Assembly: GCA_964541375.1 (NCBI GenBank)
Contig: CAZIPT010000001.1
Coordinates: 27,416 to 91,415, forward strand
DNA length: 64,000 bases
From: JBAXEO01 sp964541375
GTDB taxonomy: Bacteria; Actinomycetota; Coriobacteriia; Anaerosomatales; JAAXUF01
Direction of reading: 5' to 3'
This document shows, piece after piece, positions 34,936 to 44,690 of this stretch. The notes under the pieces were generated by a model. It saw only the letters and a list, made by a program, of their open reading frames with translations. It ran no database searches and had not been told where the DNA came from. The position numbers and the translations under genes were made by a program. Every line of letters starts with the position of its first letter. The first letter of the stretch is position 1.

Positions 34936-36276
34936 TTAGACCACGAACATGCTGATGACCATTCCGACTCCGACCGCCACGACCGTGCACACCAGCAGCG
35001 GAATCATGAACGAGTGGTTGACGACCGCCTTGCCGATCTTGGTGCTCCCGGTCTGGTCGACGGCGACCGCGGCGAGCTGCGTGCCGTTGGCCGGCAGGAA
35101 CAGGACACCGGACACGGCCTGCCACATGGCCACGATCGCACCGACGCTGAGAGCCGGAATCCCCAGGGCGATCGGTACGAGCGTTCGCGTGGTCGCTGAC
35201 TGGCTTGTGGTCAGCGCCGCCAGCACGAAGACCGCAAACGCGAACGTGAGTGGAATCGCCGTCACCACGTTCGAGAGCGCCGCGTTGATGGCGGCCTGGT
35301 GGGCACTGACGAACGTGTCCGCGAGCCAAGCGATTCCGAACAGCGCGAGCAGCGCGATGATTCCGGCACCGAAGACCTGCTGGCCAGCGATGTCGCCGAC
35401 CTTTGCGTCGCAGAAGATGAGTATCAGCAGCGCGACCGTGAACATGATGATCTGGATGGCGGACGTGGTATCCAGCGGCGCCATCGCGCCGCCCTCTCCT
35501 GAGGGCACCATCTTCTGCATCCAGGGAATGGCCCCGGTGGCGACGATCATCACGACGCCGGCGAGGAAGATGTACGCCGACAACGCCGAGCCCTTCTTCA
35601 GCGGCTTCTCGGGTTCGTTGCTGGTCGACTTGGGCGGCTGCACGAGCCCGTCCTTGAGCCGCTGCTGGTAGATGGGGTCCTCGGAAAGCGGCTTGCCGAT
35701 GAAGTTCTGCACGAGCGCGGTCACGACGATCGCGACGAGCGATGCCGGAATAGTGATCGCCAGAATCTGGGGCAGGCCGACTCCCTTCGCAACGGTCAGC
35801 GTCAGCATCGCAGCCATTGCCGCCGAGACCGGGCTCGAGGTGATGCCGAGCGCGTTCGCGACGGTCGACACGGCGAGTGGTCGCTCGGGCCGGATGTCGT
35901 TCTCGTAGCTGACCTCGTAGATGACCGGAATCAACGGATAGAAGATGTTGGAGGTGCCCGCTCCCACCGTGAAGATGTAGCTCACCATCGGCGCAATGAT
36001 GGTGATCTGCTTGGGGTTCTTGCGGATGATCTTGGTCGCGAGGCGCACCAGATAGTCGATGCCTCCTGCCGCCTGCATTGCGGCAGCCGCGGTGATGACC
36101 GCGAGGATGATGAGCATCGCCGAGATGGGCGGTTGTCCCGGCGCCAGGCCGAACACGAACACGAGCACACCGACCCCGACGACACCCCAGATGCCGAGGC
36201 CCATGCCGCCCATCCGCACGCCCATGACGATGGCGCCCATGACGACCAGAAGCTCGAGCACGATTGAGATACTCAC
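34936..36276 (-). CDS. anaerobic C4-dicarboxylate transporter, Dcu family
   Basis: A 446-residue, roughly 12-helix carrier with FVFGLAPGQPPISAMLIILAV near residue 40, ITAAAAMQAAGGIDYLVRLATKIIRKNPKQ, the GTSNIFYPLIPVIYEVSYEN loop, and RPERPLAVSTVANALGITSSPVSAAMA. These match DcuA/DcuB, which exchange fumarate, succinate, malate and aspartate under anaerobic conditions. Start at GTG 36276 is favoured because GGGGGGAGG then has a six-base spacing; the ATG at 36282 abuts that site. Followed by the M20 peptidase gene. Confidence 0.9.
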   Translation of the reverse strand: MSISIVLELLVVMGAIVMGVRMGGMGLGIWGVVGVGVLVFVFGLAPGQPPISAMLIILAVITAAAAMQAAGGIDYLVRLATKIIRKNPKQITIIAPMVSYIFTVGAGTSNIFYPLIPVIYEVSYENDIRPERPLAVSTVANALGITSSPVSAAMAAMLTLTVAKGVGLPQILAITIPASLVAIVVTALVQNFIGKPLSEDPIYQQRLKDGLVQPPKSTSNEPEKPLKKGSALSAYIFLAGVVMIVATGAIPWMQKMVPSGEGGAMAPLDTTSAIQIIMFTVALLILIFCDAKVGDIAGQQVFGAGIIALLALFGIAWLADTFVSAHQAAINAALSNVVTAIPLTFAFAVFVLAALTTSQSATTRTLVPIALGIPALSVGAIVAMWQAVSGVLFLPANGTQLAAVAVDQTGSTKIGKAVVNHSFMIPLLVCTVVAVGVGMVISMFVV

Positions 36277-36410
36277 AGCCATCCTCCCCCCGCCGGATAC
36301 CGTCCTCGCGCCGACGACCAAGGTCGATCAGCAGGGCCCAGAGGGCGCGGACACGGCTACTGCCAAAGAATGGATACCCCTTTTGGCACAGGCTCCCAAC
36401 AGGTGCAGAG

Positions 36411-38141
36411 CTATACGGCGCTGGTGCCCCTCGACTTCAGCCAGGCCTCGGCGTCGGTGACCGCTTCGTCCACTGCCGCCATCAGCACGGGCTGCGCCGG
36501 GTATATGTGGTCCCGGCCGACAGCATCGGCGGCGCCGGTCCGCTCCAGCTGGTCTAGAAGCGCAGGCCCGATGCCGACGAGAGCAAGGTAGCCTCCACCC
36601 TCGGCGACCTGCGCGCTGTAGCGACGGATGAGCTCGAGGAAGGTGCTGCCCACGTCGGCCCGCCCGCGGAGTCTGAGCACGACCACGGCGTCGTGCGCCC
36701 CGATCGCGTCCGGGAGCAGGCGATCGATCACGTCGGTTCCGGCGTAGAAGACGCTGCCGTACACGTCGAGCACGGTCACCGAGTCGTCGAACAGCTTCGT
36801 GGGCGCCTCGCCTTCGACATACCGCCCTTGGTCGTCCCGGGTCAGCGCCACGACGCGCGCGTCCAGCGACGAGCTGAAGGTGTGCTGCACGACCGACAGC
36901 GCGACGCCGATGAGAACGGCATACTGCACCGGGACGACCAGCGTTCCGATGAAGGTGACCAGCATGATGGTTCGAGTCGGCACGCTTGTCTGCCACACGG
37001 CGCGGATGGCGGGCGCGTCGATCGCACGAACGCCGATGACGATCAGCATCGCGCCGAGCGCGGCCCGGGGAATCAGCTCGACAGCCGGCGCCAGCACGAG
37101 CAGCACCACGGCGATGATCGGCCCGATAATGAAGTTCGCCGCGCGGTGCCTGCCACCGAGCTGTACGTTGAGTGCGGTGCTTGAGAGCGACGCCCCCACC
37201 GGCATTCCGCCAAACAGCGACGCGGCGGCGTTACCGGCGCCTTGCCCGATGAAGTCGCGGTTGATGTTGGAGTAGACGCCGCCGGGGTTAGGAACCGCCT
37301 TGCTGATGCCGGCTCCCTGAATCAGCCCCACGATCGCCACCGAGAGCGCCGGCACAAGAAGGTTGACGAGCCCGCCCACCTGAGGAAGAACGAACTTGGG
37401 CAGTGCCGAGGGAATCGAGGCTGTGTCGCCCACCATCGCCGTGCCGACGCCCGCAACATTGACGACGAGCGTCGACACCACAAGTGCGATCGGGAAGGCG
37501 AACGCGGAGAGCCTCGTTCGCCCGATGCCGAGGATGATCCCTACTGTCAGGAGTGCCACCAGAACGGTTGGAACGCTGATCGACGAGGGGTGGAGCACGG
37601 TGTCCACCAGCCGCATGGTCTTGTTGCCGAGTGCACTCTTGTAGCCGGTCACGTCACTGACCTGCGACAGGATGATGTTGATCGCGACGCCAGTAAGGAA
37701 TCCGCGCATCACGGAATTCGAGACGAAGCGGACCAACGTACCGGCCTTCAAGAGGCCCAACACAATCTGAATGATCCCGACGAGCAGCGTGAGCGAGATC
37801 AGGGCAACGGCGCGTTGATCGGCGGGCACACCACTCAGTGCATCGGCGACCACCAGCGCCATCGACCCGGTCACGGCAACCGTCATCAGCTTCGAGCTCG
37901 TCGTGAGCGAGGCGACCGGCGTTCCGATCACGAGCGAGTACAGCCCGTGAATCGGATTCAGGCCGGCGAGCGTGGCGTTGGCCATGGCGTCGGGGATGTT
38001 GGCGATGGCGTTGGTGAAACCGGCGATGAAGTCCCGTCCCGTGACCCCCCGCACCGAACCGGGAAGCAGCTCTACCGCAGCTGCGGCGTTCTCAATGAGG
38101 GCCTCGGCCCTGGAGGTCTTGGGTGTGATCGTCTCGCCCAC
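36411..38141 (-). CDS. SulP-family anion transporter with STAS domain (copy 1)
   Basis: The 576-residue protein has a SulP membrane domain of about 12 helices (AGFTNAIANIPDAMANATLAGLNPIHGLYS, LIQGAGISKAVPNPGG) and a C-terminal STAS domain (ITVLDVYGSVFYAGTDVIDRLL type, residues about 445-560). Family members carry sulphate, bicarbonate or other anions; the substrate here is not readable. Start is GTG 38141 with AAGGAG seven bases upstream. A second SulP gene lies at 54.2 kb; the two are only distantly alike. Confidence 0.9.
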   Translation of the reverse strand: MGETITPKTSRAEALIENAAAAVELLPGSVRGVTGRDFIAGFTNAIANIPDAMANATLAGLNPIHGLYSLVIGTPVASLTTSSKLMTVAVTGSMALVVADALSGVPADQRAVALISLTLLVGIIQIVLGLLKAGTLVRFVSNSVMRGFLTGVAINIILSQVSDVTGYKSALGNKTMRLVDTVLHPSSISVPTVLVALLTVGIILGIGRTRLSAFAFPIALVVSTLVVNVAGVGTAMVGDTASIPSALPKFVLPQVGGLVNLLVPALSVAIVGLIQGAGISKAVPNPGGVYSNINRDFIGQGAGNAAASLFGGMPVGASLSSTALNVQLGGRHRAANFIIGPIIAVVLLVLAPAVELIPRAALGAMLIVIGVRAIDAPAIRAVWQTSVPTRTIMLVTFIGTLVVPVQYAVLIGVALSVVQHTFSSSLDARVVALTRDDQGRYVEGEAPTKLFDDSVTVLDVYGSVFYAGTDVIDRLLPDAIGAHDAVVVLRLRGRADVGSTFLELIRRYSAQVAEGGGYLALVGIGPALLDQLERTGAADAVGRDHIYPAQPVLMAAVDEAVTDAEAWLKSRGTSAV

Positions 38142-38255
38142 TAAGTACTCCTTGATGGAATCAGTCGCACCCCATTGAGTCTCGCGCGGGCGCGGGCGTC
38201 AGCCGAGCGCAACGTCGGCCGGCGGGTCTGTCAACGTACGCCGACCTTCCCCATC

Positions 38256-39713
38256 TTACAGTCCGGTCTGGACCTGAAGCCGCCCGGAGTCGCAGGCGGC
38301 CTTGAACGCTTCGTAGTCCACCTGGTTCTGATCGGCGTACGCCGCCGAGAAGTCCGCGATTGCCTTGTCGAAAGATGCTCCCGAACCGAGGTAGGCGGCA
38401 ATCGCAATCCGGTCACCCGAGCGAGCGTGGGCGCGCGCCAGCGTCCAACCGCACATCTGGGCGTACACCCGCATGGCTTTCGGCGAGAACGAGTCGATTT
38501 CGGCCGAGGCCTTCCAGTCCCAAAGCTGGCGCACGTAGAAGTCACGCTTCACGCCGTCGACACCGGTTGCTGCTATCCAGCCGAGGAAGATGTCACTCGA
38601 AGCCTGCATCAGCCGCTGGCCTTCCACCACGCGCTGGCCGTGGTTCTTGAACGCACTAACGCCGACGAACGCCTCGAGGACCGACGCATCGGCCTCCTTG
38701 ACCTGCAGGAACAACGGATCCTGATCGTCTCGACCCAGCATCAGGAGAATCCACGCGCGGGTCCCGACACTGCCCACGCCGACGACCTTGCGGGCCATCT
38801 CGACGAAGCGAAAGCGCTCCACCAGGACTCGGCGGTCGTTCTGAAGGCTCGCGCGGTACTGCCGAAGGAGCCGCCTGATCGAGTTGTTGAGCTTCTTGGC
38901 CTCCAGCTCGCAGAACAGTTCGGAGACCGGCACGACCAACGGTGGACTGCTGGTGATCCTTGGCTCACCATCCACGAGATGGGTCAGCTTCCGCAAAGCC
39001 CTCATGCTGTCCTTGGCATGGGCCTTCGCCAGGTTCTGCTCAAGATTCTTGGTCCGCTTCGCGCCCACCACCTTCTGGATCTGCGGGAGCAGTGCCTCGA
39101 CGTCGAGATGAGAGTTCCACACGTCCAGATCCCGCATCTCCGCGAAGTTGTTCATCGCCTCGCGGTAGTAGCGCACAACGTCCAAGACCACGGCCCGACG
39201 CTCTGACTCCGAGAACTCCCTGTCGCGTCCTGCAATCTCAAAGCTTGCCGCGAGGCGCTTGACATCCCACTCCCACGGCCCGGGAAGGGTCTCATCGAAG
39301 TCGTTGATGTCGAAGACCATACGGCGCTCGGGCGAGGCGAAGCCGCCGAAGTTCGACAGATGGGCGTCCCCGCAGAGCTGGACCGTCAGACCTGAGACCG
39401 GCGTCTGTGCGAGATCCGAAGCCATGATGTAGGCGCCACCGCGGTAGAAGGTGAATGGCGAAACGAGCATGCGCCCATACCGGATGGGCACCAGCTCAGG
39501 CACGCGCGCAGCAGACTGCTGTTCCAGGAGATCGACCGGGTTGGGCCTCTTGGCTGATGGGACCCACGCACCGTGGCTTGTGCGCGGCACTTCTGCACGG
39601 GCGGCCTTACCCCGCGCAACATGTTCGGCTTCTGTGAGGTGAACCAGTTCGCGCCGCGAAGATCGTCTCGGCGTCTGAGCGACCACTCTCGGCGCTGTCT
39701 TTGGCTGGCTCAT
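38256..39713 (-). CDS. DUF2252 family protein (kinase-like fold)
   Basis: The 485-residue soluble protein carries the DUF2252 signature: SPFTFYRGGAYIMASDL, then CGDAHLSNFGGFASPERRMVFDINDFDETLPGPWEWDVKRL, resembling the HGDxxxxN and DFD catalytic motifs of aminoglycoside-phosphotransferase-like kinases, and later LGVGSVGTR. Activity and substrate are not established. ATG 39713 is five bases from GGAG; the ATG at 39716 is too close. Its start overlaps the stop of the CPA antiporter gene, so the two are coupled. Confidence 0.9.
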   Translation of the reverse strand: MSQPKTAPRVVAQTPRRSSRRELVHLTEAEHVARGKAARAEVPRTSHGAWVPSAKRPNPVDLLEQQSAARVPELVPIRYGRMLVSPFTFYRGGAYIMASDLAQTPVSGLTVQLCGDAHLSNFGGFASPERRMVFDINDFDETLPGPWEWDVKRLAASFEIAGRDREFSESERRAVVLDVVRYYREAMNNFAEMRDLDVWNSHLDVEALLPQIQKVVGAKRTKNLEQNLAKAHAKDSMRALRKLTHLVDGEPRITSSPPLVVPVSELFCELEAKKLNNSIRRLLRQYRASLQNDRRVLVERFRFVEMARKVVGVGSVGTRAWILLMLGRDDQDPLFLQVKEADASVLEAFVGVSAFKNHGQRVVEGQRLMQASSDIFLGWIAATGVDGVKRDFYVRQLWDWKASAEIDSFSPKAMRVYAQMCGWTLARAHARSGDRIAIAAYLGSGASFDKAIADFSAAYADQNQVDYEAFKAACDSGRLQVQTGL

Positions 39714-40996
39714 CATGTCTCCTTGGTGGACCTCATGCCCGCATGGCGGACGGGATGCTCGGCAACCTCGCTCGCCTCCATATGCGACTTGTTCCCGCCC
39801 TGTGCTGAACTCCACCATCGGGCGTACGCGGCAACGAGGGGCGGCGCCGAGAACCCGTGAGCCAGCACGCTCAGAGTGACGCCGACGACCGCGACCGAAG
39901 CTATGAGGTTGCCGTTGGGGACGTTCGCGTCGAAGAGCAGCACGGTGAAGACGACGGTAGCTAGGCCGCGCGGGCCAAACCATCCCATGAAGGCGACGGT
40001 CTGCCACCGGGCACCGCTGCCGAGCATCGCGGCCGCAACCGTCACGGCGCGAATCACCACGAGGCTCAAGACCGCGTAGGCGACGACCGCCCACGTGAGC
40101 TGTTGGAGTGCAAGGGGGATCAGCATCGCGCCCACGAGTAGGAAGCTGATCGCGTCGAAGACCGCCCCGAGGTACCCGGTCAGGGCATTGTCCTCAACCG
40201 ACCGGGCCTCTGAAGCAAGCCCGAACACAATGCCCCCGGCGAACGCGCCAATGAATCCGCTCCCGCCCAGAACGGCCGCGGCAACGAAACAGCCCAGGGC
40301 GACGGAGAGATTTGCGACTCGTCGCCAGTAGTCATGCATCAGGCCCTTGTCGGCGGCGAAGCGAAAGGCGAGCCCGCCGAGTCCCCCGACGAGCAACCCG
40401 CCGAGAACCCCGAAGCCTATCTGTCTCAGCAGCTCCGCGCCCAGTGCCCCGGCCTGCCAGCCGCCGGGATCGGCGGCCAAAGCCAGCGCAACCAGGAACA
40501 CCGGCACCGAGAGGCCGTCGTTCAGGCCGCTCTCGACGTTGAGCCCCTGCCGGATGCGCATAGGGAGCCGCTCATCCTCAACGACTGCGGCGCCCAAAGC
40601 GGCATCGGTTGGGGCGAGCATCGTCCCAACGAGCACCGCGCCCACAAGCCCTATGCTCGGGAACACCCACCAGGCGACCGCCGTACCGAGGATGAGCATG
40701 AGGGGCAGCCCGATACCCAGGAGACGAAGTGGGACTGAGAATCCGCGCTTGAGCGCCCGAAGGTCGATTCGCACCGCGTCGTGAAAGAGCATCAGCGACA
40801 GCGTGATCTCGGCGATGGTCTTGACCGTATGGCTCTCTACATCGACCCCGATCCAGCCGAGCCCGTCGGCACCGACAGCCAGTCCGATGAGCACCATGAG
40901 GACCGGCATGCTGAACCACCAGCGGTCGAGCCGCCGAGACAGCAGCGCGTACGCGAGGATCGCCACAGCGGCAATCAGGATCTTCGGGTCTTCCAT
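39713..40996 (-). CDS. CPA1-type sodium (cation):proton antiporter
   Basis: A 427-residue, 12- to 13-helix protein with LMLFHDAVRIDLRAL, GTMLAPTDAALGAAVVEDERLPMRIRQGLNVESGLNDGLSVP (the ND-type ion site), and GWFGPRGLATVVFTVLLFD, all typical of CPA1 / NhaP-type exchangers. There is no cytoplasmic regulatory domain. Start at ATG 40996; the frame stays open to 41941 across the divergent sulfatase gene and is rejected. Its stop codon overlaps the DUF2252 start. Confidence 0.9.
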   Translation of the reverse strand: MEDPKILIAAVAILAYALLSRRLDRWWFSMPVLMVLIGLAVGADGLGWIGVDVESHTVKTIAEITLSLMLFHDAVRIDLRALKRGFSVPLRLLGIGLPLMLILGTAVAWWVFPSIGLVGAVLVGTMLAPTDAALGAAVVEDERLPMRIRQGLNVESGLNDGLSVPVFLVALALAADPGGWQAGALGAELLRQIGFGVLGGLLVGGLGGLAFRFAADKGLMHDYWRRVANLSVALGCFVAAAVLGGSGFIGAFAGGIVFGLASEARSVEDNALTGYLGAVFDAISFLLVGAMLIPLALQQLTWAVVAYAVLSLVVIRAVTVAAAMLGSGARWQTVAFMGWFGPRGLATVVFTVLLFDANVPNGNLIASVAVVGVTLSVLAHGFSAPPLVAAYARWWSSAQGGNKSHMEASEVAEHPVRHAGMRSTKET

Positions 40997-41185
40997 CGGC
41001 TCAGGCCTCGCATCCGCGTTAGTCGTCCTCGCCCATGCGGGCGTGCAGTCATTCTGAGGATGCCCCCGCGCCGACAGCGTCTCACGCGGGACATCGCACC
41101 GGATCGAAATCGCCGAACGATCGGACCCGAGTTCGCCCAAACGGGGAAAGAGAGGTGGAGCGGATTCACGCTGAGAGGAGCGCTC

Positions 41186-44092
41186 ATGAGTGGGGAACTG
41201 ACGGATGTCCTCGTCGCCGGCTATCAGAGCATCGAAACGGCGCAAGAGGAGTTCGACGGACTTGTCGAGCTGATCAATGGCAAGAAGGTCAAGGTCGACG
41301 GCGCGATCCTCGTTTCGCATGACGAGGATGGCAACGTGACCGTCGTCGACACGGGGAACCACCTGGGGCGCAAAGGCGCCGGATGGGGCGGGGGCGTCGG
41401 TGTTCTTGTCGGCCTGTTCGCGCCGCCGCTGCTCGCCTCGGTCGCCGTAGGCGCTGCGGGCGGAGCGATCGTCGGCAAGTTCGTCGACCACAAGCTCAAA
41501 AGCGGGATCCACGACAAGATCGGCGAGAACCTGCCGCTCGGCTCGGCTGGCGTCATCGTGATGTTCGACGACGACCAGCGGTTCGCCGTCGAGAATGCGC
41601 TGCCCGGCTCGCCGGCCAAGTCGATCGCACAGTCCGAGAAGGGCGGCATGAAGCAGCTCCAGGCTTCGCTCGCCGAGGCGATGGGCAAGTTCGCACCGGA
41701 CCGGACGGTACTGCCCATCGCCGACCGCAAGTTCGGCGGGTTCGCAGGGCACACACTCGATGAGTCGGCGGCAGACTGGTCCTTCATCCCCGGACCAGCG
41801 GTGCCGGATGGCGCGCCCAACGTTCTGGTCGTCCTCATCGACGACGCGGGCTTCGGCGGTCCCGAGACGTTCGGCGGCGAGATCAAGACGCCGGCCCTGT
41901 CGCGCGTTCAGGATATGGGTGTCACCTACAACCGGTTCCATGTGACGGCCGTGTGCTCGCCCACAAGAGCAGCGCTACTGACGGGGCGCAATCACCACCG
42001 CGTCGGAATGGGCGGCATCGCCGAGCTTCCCGGACCGTTCCCCGGGTACACGGGCACTCGTCCACGAAGCTGCACCGCCCTGCCTCGCATCTTGAGGGAG
42101 AACGGCTACATCACCGGCGGCTTCGGCAAGTGGCACATGACGCCCGGCCGCGAGATGGGTGCCGCCGGACCGTTCGACCACTGGCCCACGGGCTGGGGCT
42201 TCGACCACTGGTGGGGTTTCCTGACCGGCGCCGCCGGTCAGTACGACCCGATCATCACCCAGGACAACTCGACGCTCGGCGTGCCCGAAGGTGAAGACGG
42301 GAAGCTCTACTACTTCCCCGACGACATCACCGACAAGGCGGTCGAGTGGCTGCACGCAGTGCGCGCGCAGGACTCGGCCAAGCCGTGGTTCATGTACTAC
42401 TCAACGGGGTGTTCTCACGCCCCGCACCACGTCGGCAAGGAGTGGTCCGACAAGTACAAGGGCCAGTTCGACGACGGTTGGGACAAGTACCGTGAGCGCA
42501 CCATCGCGCGGCAGAAGGAACTCGGCATCATCCCTCCGGAGACCGAGCTGACCGAGCGCCCCGACCTTTTCCCGGCTTGGGATTCTCTCAGCGATGCCCA
42601 GAAGAAGCTCTACGCGCGCCAGATGGAAGTGTTCGCCGGCTACTCGGAGAACGCCGACTGGAACGTTGGACGCCTTCTCGACTCGATCGAGGAGATGGGC
42701 GACCTCGACAACACGCTGGTGATCTACATCTGGGGAGACAACGGCGCCAGCATGGAGGGCACGCTTACCGGCTCGTTCAACGAGACGACGTTCTTCAACG
42801 GCGTCGTCCTCGAGGCAGACGAGCAGCTGGAGATCATCGAGAAGTTCGGGGGCATCGAGGACCTGGGCGGCTTCCACACCGCACCGCACTTCGCGGCGGC
42901 GTGGGCCTGGGCCAACAACACCCCGTTCCAGTGGGGCAAGCAGATGGCCAGCCACCTGGGCGGCACCCGGGATCCGATGGTCGTCGCGTGGCCGAGCCGC
43001 ATCAAGCCCGATCGCGACATGCGCGATCAGTTCACTCACTGCATCGACGTCGTCCCCACGATCCTGGAGCTGGTCGGCATTCCCGAGCCGACCGTTGTCG
43101 ACGGTATCGCTCAGGAGCCGATGGACGGCACCAGCTTCGCGTACACGATCGAAGACCCAAGGGCCGCCGAGCAGCACACGGTGCAGTACTTCGAGATGTA
43201 CGGTAGCCGCGCCATCTACAAGGACGGCTGGTGGGCGTGCGCCAAGCTCGACAAGCTTCCATGGGACTTCAGCTACGAGGCGCTCAGCCGGTTCGGCCCC
43301 GGCGGGACTTGGACCCCGGAGCAGGACAAGTGGGAGCTGTACTACCTGCCCGATGACTTCAGTCAGGCTCGTGACCTCGCCGCCGAGAACCCTGACAAGC
43401 TCTCGGAGCTTCAGGAGCTGTTCTGGCAGGAGGCCGAGCGCAACCGCGTGCTGCCGCTGCTCGCCGGATTCGCCGTGTTCTTTGGCATGCTGCCGCCGAT
43501 GCCGACCAAGACCCGCTTCGAGCTGGCCGGCGACGTGCAGAATATCCAGACCACGATGATCCCACGCATCTACGGACGTTCGTACGCGATCGAGGCCGAG
43601 GTGAACGTGCCCGCAAGCGGGGCCGAGGGCGTGCTCGTGGCATTCGCCGACTTCATCGGCGGGTTCTCCCTGTGGGTCGACGAGAAGGGCCTGCTGAACC
43701 ACACCTACCAGTTCCTCGGCGTGGACACCTACAAGCAGACGTCGACCGAGCCAATCCCGACCGGTGGCGTGACACTCAAGATGCTCTTCGAGGCCGATGA
43801 ACCCAAGCCCGGCACTGGTGGCAAGGTGACCCTGTGGGCGAACGACAAGCAGATCGGCGAAGGCACGATGCCGCGTTCGGTGTCGCTGCTCTACACCACC
43901 TATGCGGGCATGGATGTCGGCCGAGACAACGGCGGCGTGGTTGATCTGGCGTACGAGGACAAGGCGCCCTACGCGTTCACAGGCACGGTGAAGAAGGTCA
44001 CGTTCGACCTGAAGCCGTCGTCGCACGAGGAGGAGAAGGCGCTCCACGAGCATGCGGCGATGCAGGGAGTCGGCGGAGGCGCTGCCGGCTAG
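41186..44092 (+). CDS. arylsulfatase with N-terminal DUF1269 extension
   Basis: A 968-residue fusion. Residues 1-190 are DUF1269-like: LVAGYQSIETAQEEFDGLVEL, a glycine-zipper segment (GVGVLVGLFAPPLLASVAVGAAGGAIVG), GSAGVIVMFDDD. From about residue 210 (PNVLVVLIDDAGFG) a full sulfatase domain follows, with Cys-type CSPTRAALLTGR (formylglycine site C257), WHMTPGRE and WGDNGAS. The C-terminal beta-domain matches large actinobacterial arylsulfatases. No signal peptide is present. The Cys must be oxidised by a maturase; one is encoded at 61.5-62.7 kb. ATG 41186 follows GAGAGGAG; the frame open from 40781 lies on the antiporter gene and is rejected. Confidence 0.9.
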   Translation: MSGELTDVLVAGYQSIETAQEEFDGLVELINGKKVKVDGAILVSHDEDGNVTVVDTGNHLGRKGAGWGGGVGVLVGLFAPPLLASVAVGAAGGAIVGKFVDHKLKSGIHDKIGENLPLGSAGVIVMFDDDQRFAVENALPGSPAKSIAQSEKGGMKQLQASLAEAMGKFAPDRTVLPIADRKFGGFAGHTLDESAADWSFIPGPAVPDGAPNVLVVLIDDAGFGGPETFGGEIKTPALSRVQDMGVTYNRFHVTAVCSPTRAALLTGRNHHRVGMGGIAELPGPFPGYTGTRPRSCTALPRILRENGYITGGFGKWHMTPGREMGAAGPFDHWPTGWGFDHWWGFLTGAAGQYDPIITQDNSTLGVPEGEDGKLYYFPDDITDKAVEWLHAVRAQDSAKPWFMYYSTGCSHAPHHVGKEWSDKYKGQFDDGWDKYRERTIARQKELGIIPPETELTERPDLFPAWDSLSDAQKKLYARQMEVFAGYSENADWNVGRLLDSIEEMGDLDNTLVIYIWGDNGASMEGTLTGSFNETTFFNGVVLEADEQLEIIEKFGGIEDLGGFHTAPHFAAAWAWANNTPFQWGKQMASHLGGTRDPMVVAWPSRIKPDRDMRDQFTHCIDVVPTILELVGIPEPTVVDGIAQEPMDGTSFAYTIEDPRAAEQHTVQYFEMYGSRAIYKDGWWACAKLDKLPWDFSYEALSRFGPGGTWTPEQDKWELYYLPDDFSQARDLAAENPDKLSELQELFWQEAERNRVLPLLAGFAVFFGMLPPMPTKTRFELAGDVQNIQTTMIPRIYGRSYAIEAEVNVPASGAEGVLVAFADFIGGFSLWVDEKGLLNHTYQFLGVDTYKQTSTEPIPTGGVTLKMLFEADEPKPGTGGKVTLWANDKQIGEGTMPRSVSLLYTTYAGMDVGRDNGGVVDLAYEDKAPYAFTGTVKKVTFDLKPSSHEEEKALHEHAAMQGVGGGAAG

Positions 44093-44121
44093 GCGCGATG
44101 GCCCGCACATGCTCGGCACTA

Positions 44122-44154
44122 GAGAAGCCCTCGGTCACCTGCCGAGGGCTTCTC
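44122..44154 (+). terminator. terminator after the sulfatase gene
   Basis: GAGAAGCCCTCGG, seven-base loop, CCGAGGGCTTCTC: a 13-bp perfect stem 30 bases past the sulfatase stop codon and upstream of the lipoprotein gene. Weak T-run. Confidence 0.65.
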
Positions 44155-44213
44155 GGATGAATGCTCCGCAAGGGGGTACGATTGCGTCAGGCGCCAACTT
44201 CCGGGGGGAACAC

Positions 44214-44657
44214 ATGAAACCATTGCGCGGATCAGCTGGGTTGCTCGTCGCCGCTCTGCTTGCGACGGCATTGACGCTCTGCGGCTGCTCGGCGCCGCCA
44301 TCCTCTTCGCCCGAGTCGCTCAAGGCTTCTGAACTCAACGCCGCCCTATTGAAGGCGAGTACGTCGGTCGGGGATGCCTCGACCTACATCATCGGACTCA
44401 AACAGCCGCTCTCCGGTGCTCCCTCAAACGACGATCTCCAGCGGCTGCAGACCACTCTCAGTGCGGCGAGTTCGCAGACGGGGGCCGCTCAACAGGCAAG
44501 CGCTCAAAGCGCACTCGAGCAGTTCAACGCGGGGATAGCCAAGGTGACGCAGGTCTACGATGCCGCGCCCGCGGGAAGCCCGGAGCAGCAGCAGCTGAAA
44601 CAACTCATCGCCACACTCACGGTCGGACGCGACGCCCTGGCCAAGGCTCTGAAGTAG
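44214..44657 (+). CDS. small lipoprotein of unknown function
   Basis: A 147-residue protein: signal peptide with lipobox LCGC (Cys about residue 25), then an Ala/Gln/Ser/Leu-rich helical domain without cysteines (LNAALLKASTSVGDAS, QTTLSAASSQTGAAQQ). No family recognised. ATG 44214 follows CGGGGGGAA. The next gene starts 33 bases on in the same direction. Confidence 0.75.
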   Translation: MKPLRGSAGLLVAALLATALTLCGCSAPPSSSPESLKASELNAALLKASTSVGDASTYIIGLKQPLSGAPSNDDLQRLQTTLSAASSQTGAAQQASAQSALEQFNAGIAKVTQVYDAAPAGSPEQQQLKQLIATLTVGRDALAKALK

Positions 44658-44690
44658 CACTCGATGCCACAGATGACGGAGGCGGACCAC

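Noticed and set aside
42401..44119. A 572-codon minus-strand frame opposite the sulfatase
   Set aside because: Shadow of a high-GC gene; the opposite strand encodes a complete sulfatase with active-site motifs.
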